Below are positions 46,216 through 64,000 of a DNA stretch of 64,000 nt, one piece after another (position 1 is the first letter of the stretch; each line of letters starts with the position of its first letter). The notes beneath the pieces were generated by a model that did not search any database, was not told the DNA's origin, and worked only from the letters and a program-made list of their open reading frames with translations. The translations under genes and the position numbers were made by a program. The stretch is from Guadua angustifolia (lineage: Eukaryota; Streptophyta; Magnoliopsida; Poales; Poaceae), in contig CM070520.1 of assembly GCA_036346375.1 (NCBI GenBank), forward strand, positions 18,328,852 through 18,392,851, read 5' to 3'.

Positions 46216-46628
46216 GGAGGAGAAGGAGAGATTTCAGAACTTACCACCTTTAAAATTTGTTTTTTCGGTATTTGACATTCTGATCCACTGTCATAGATTT
46301 AGATGGACCCACATATCATATACAGAAGCTGAAAGGCACACGAATTGGGTGTCATTTTTGAAATTTCTGGAGGAGAAGACACAACTCGAGAGCAAAAAAG
46401 CGAAAGAGAAACAGAACTGGAGTCGTGATCCTCCTGCTCTGTTCCTCGATCACTTGCTTGCTGGACCCGAAATCCCCAGTACTCGCACCCGTACCCCCCC
46501 GCCTCCGCCTCGCCGCCGCCTCCTCCTCCTCCTCCTCCGCCGCCGCCGCCGTCGCGGACCCCACCCGCGTCCGCCTCTCCACCGCCGCGGCCACCGACGC
46601 CGACGCGGACTCCGACGCCGGCGCTTCC
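46216..46628 (+). promoter_or_regulatory. Promoter and 5' UTR region of the deubiquitinase gene
   Basis: The sequence turns from AT-rich repeat to a GC-rich, CCG/CTC-rich leader (46440-46628) just before the start codon, as is usual for grass housekeeping genes. No TATA box is evident within 200 bp. The transcription start is not determinable here. Confidence 0.5.
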
Positions 46629-63077
<16,449 letters not shown>

Positions 63078-64000
63078 ATTCTCTTACCACTGTGATGGTT
63101 CCCCGATGAAAGCATCGATCTGAAAGTGGCAACAGATAAATGGAGTACGGGGAATTTAGACTGCAACAGGGGAAAGCAGCAGAATGTTTGGCCATTTGGG
63201 TCCCTATCGCTTGCTACCAGCTGCTGTTGATGTAGCAGCACGCTTGCTTTCATGGTTCATGGTGATGATTTTCTCAAGATTTTCCATCTCGTCGTTGGGC
63301 AATGGTGCATGCGTATTGATTTTCCATAAGTTGGGTATCAAGGCCTCCAAGGGTAGATGTTGCTTCCGTTATAGAGCAAAGTCCAGTACATAAGATTTTG
63401 GTAGGGGGCGTGTATACAGCGGTATAGTTATGAGTCGTGACCTGATATTGGCTGACATTTGTTGTCTTGTAATCTGGTGAGAATGAGAGACTGTATAATG
63501 GTTTCGGTGTTGGTTTCAATTTTCAGCTTCCATCATAGAATGGTGAGCAAGAATTATTACTGCAGCTAGTGCAATCCAGAGTTCCTTGGCCTTGCTAGCC
63601 AGTGTAGGCATCAGTATGGTGTAATTTATTTGAGAAAACTTTACATGTGTTTTTTATTTTGGTTGAAATAAGTATCTTTTGGTCATTAGATGCTTCTGCT
63701 TTACTTGTGCACCTTTGCAGAAAGAATATAAGATATTTTGTAACTTTAGTATCTGTCTGGTATCTCCATTTCCTTTTTTTTTTATGAAAGATCTACGATA
63801 GCGATTATCGAAATTGTCATCAAATTATCTGATCTGCAGTTGAATCTGAGTCCTGAAGGTAGTAGAATCAAAACTTTTAAGCATCAGCTTTGGCCCAAAA
63901 AAAAAAAGACAGCTCGTGACAATATTGATTATCAAATTAAGTTATTTATGGAAGTAGTAAAATTTATTTCGGTGTTCTGTACGTGGAAAATGGTCCATCT
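63078..64000 (+). other. 3' UTR and downstream flank of the deubiquitinase gene
   Basis: The 3' UTR probably extends to about 63750. AATAAG (63667) and AAGAATATAAGATATTTTGT (63721) are weak candidates for polyadenylation signals. Downstream to the window end the sequence is AT-rich with no gene. Confidence 0.45.

Overview
The window is nuclear DNA of a flowering plant, almost certainly a grass (Poaceae). Three things point there: two multi-exon genes with GC-rich first exons, long nested LTR retrotransposons whose sequence is of grass type, and many small DNA transposons (Stowaway, Tourist, hAT and Mutator types) with target-site duplications (TSDs) that can be read directly. I cannot name the species.

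Layout. 1-11.2 kb: nested, decayed LTR retrotransposons. A minus-strand Ty3/gypsy element has its gag split by a 4.8-kb LTR-like insertion. After it come a copia-like LTR and a short LTR with polypurine tract and TATA box. 11.17-23.05 kb: an 11.9-kb Ty3/gypsy element of the Tat lineage, minus strand, with two ~697-bp LTRs and a perfect GGTAC TSD. It sits inside an older LTR. Between its integrase and its 3' LTR it carries a second gene on the opposite strand (12.4-15.2 kb). That gene has its own TATA box, at least four small GT-AG introns, a Transposase_28-like domain and a C-terminal coiled coil. This antisense gene is the most unusual thing in the window. 23.9-25.2 kb: an interleaved segmental duplication.

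25.77-30.08 kb, minus strand: an intact seven-exon gene for a 475-residue nuclear-type protein with seven CCHC zinc knuckles; every internal exon is a multiple of three. 30.2-46.2 kb: a 16-kb intergenic region made largely of non-autonomous DNA transposons, a Helitron-like end, a hAT transposase relic and a ~250-bp tandem array split by a Mutator-type MITE.

46.63-63.08 kb, plus strand: an intact 32-exon gene for a 1,117-residue MATH-domain deubiquitinase, the UBP12/UBP13 (USP7) orthologue. Catalytic Cys208 and His455 are present. One intron uses a GC-AG splice pair, and a LINE lies antisense in its largest intron.

The two host genes are unrelated and point the same way relative to neither other gene; only the deubiquitinase has a firmly known function. 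Exon boundaries were assigned by hand from splice consensus, phase and protein family knowledge. TE ends are firm where a TSD is given and approximate elsewhere.
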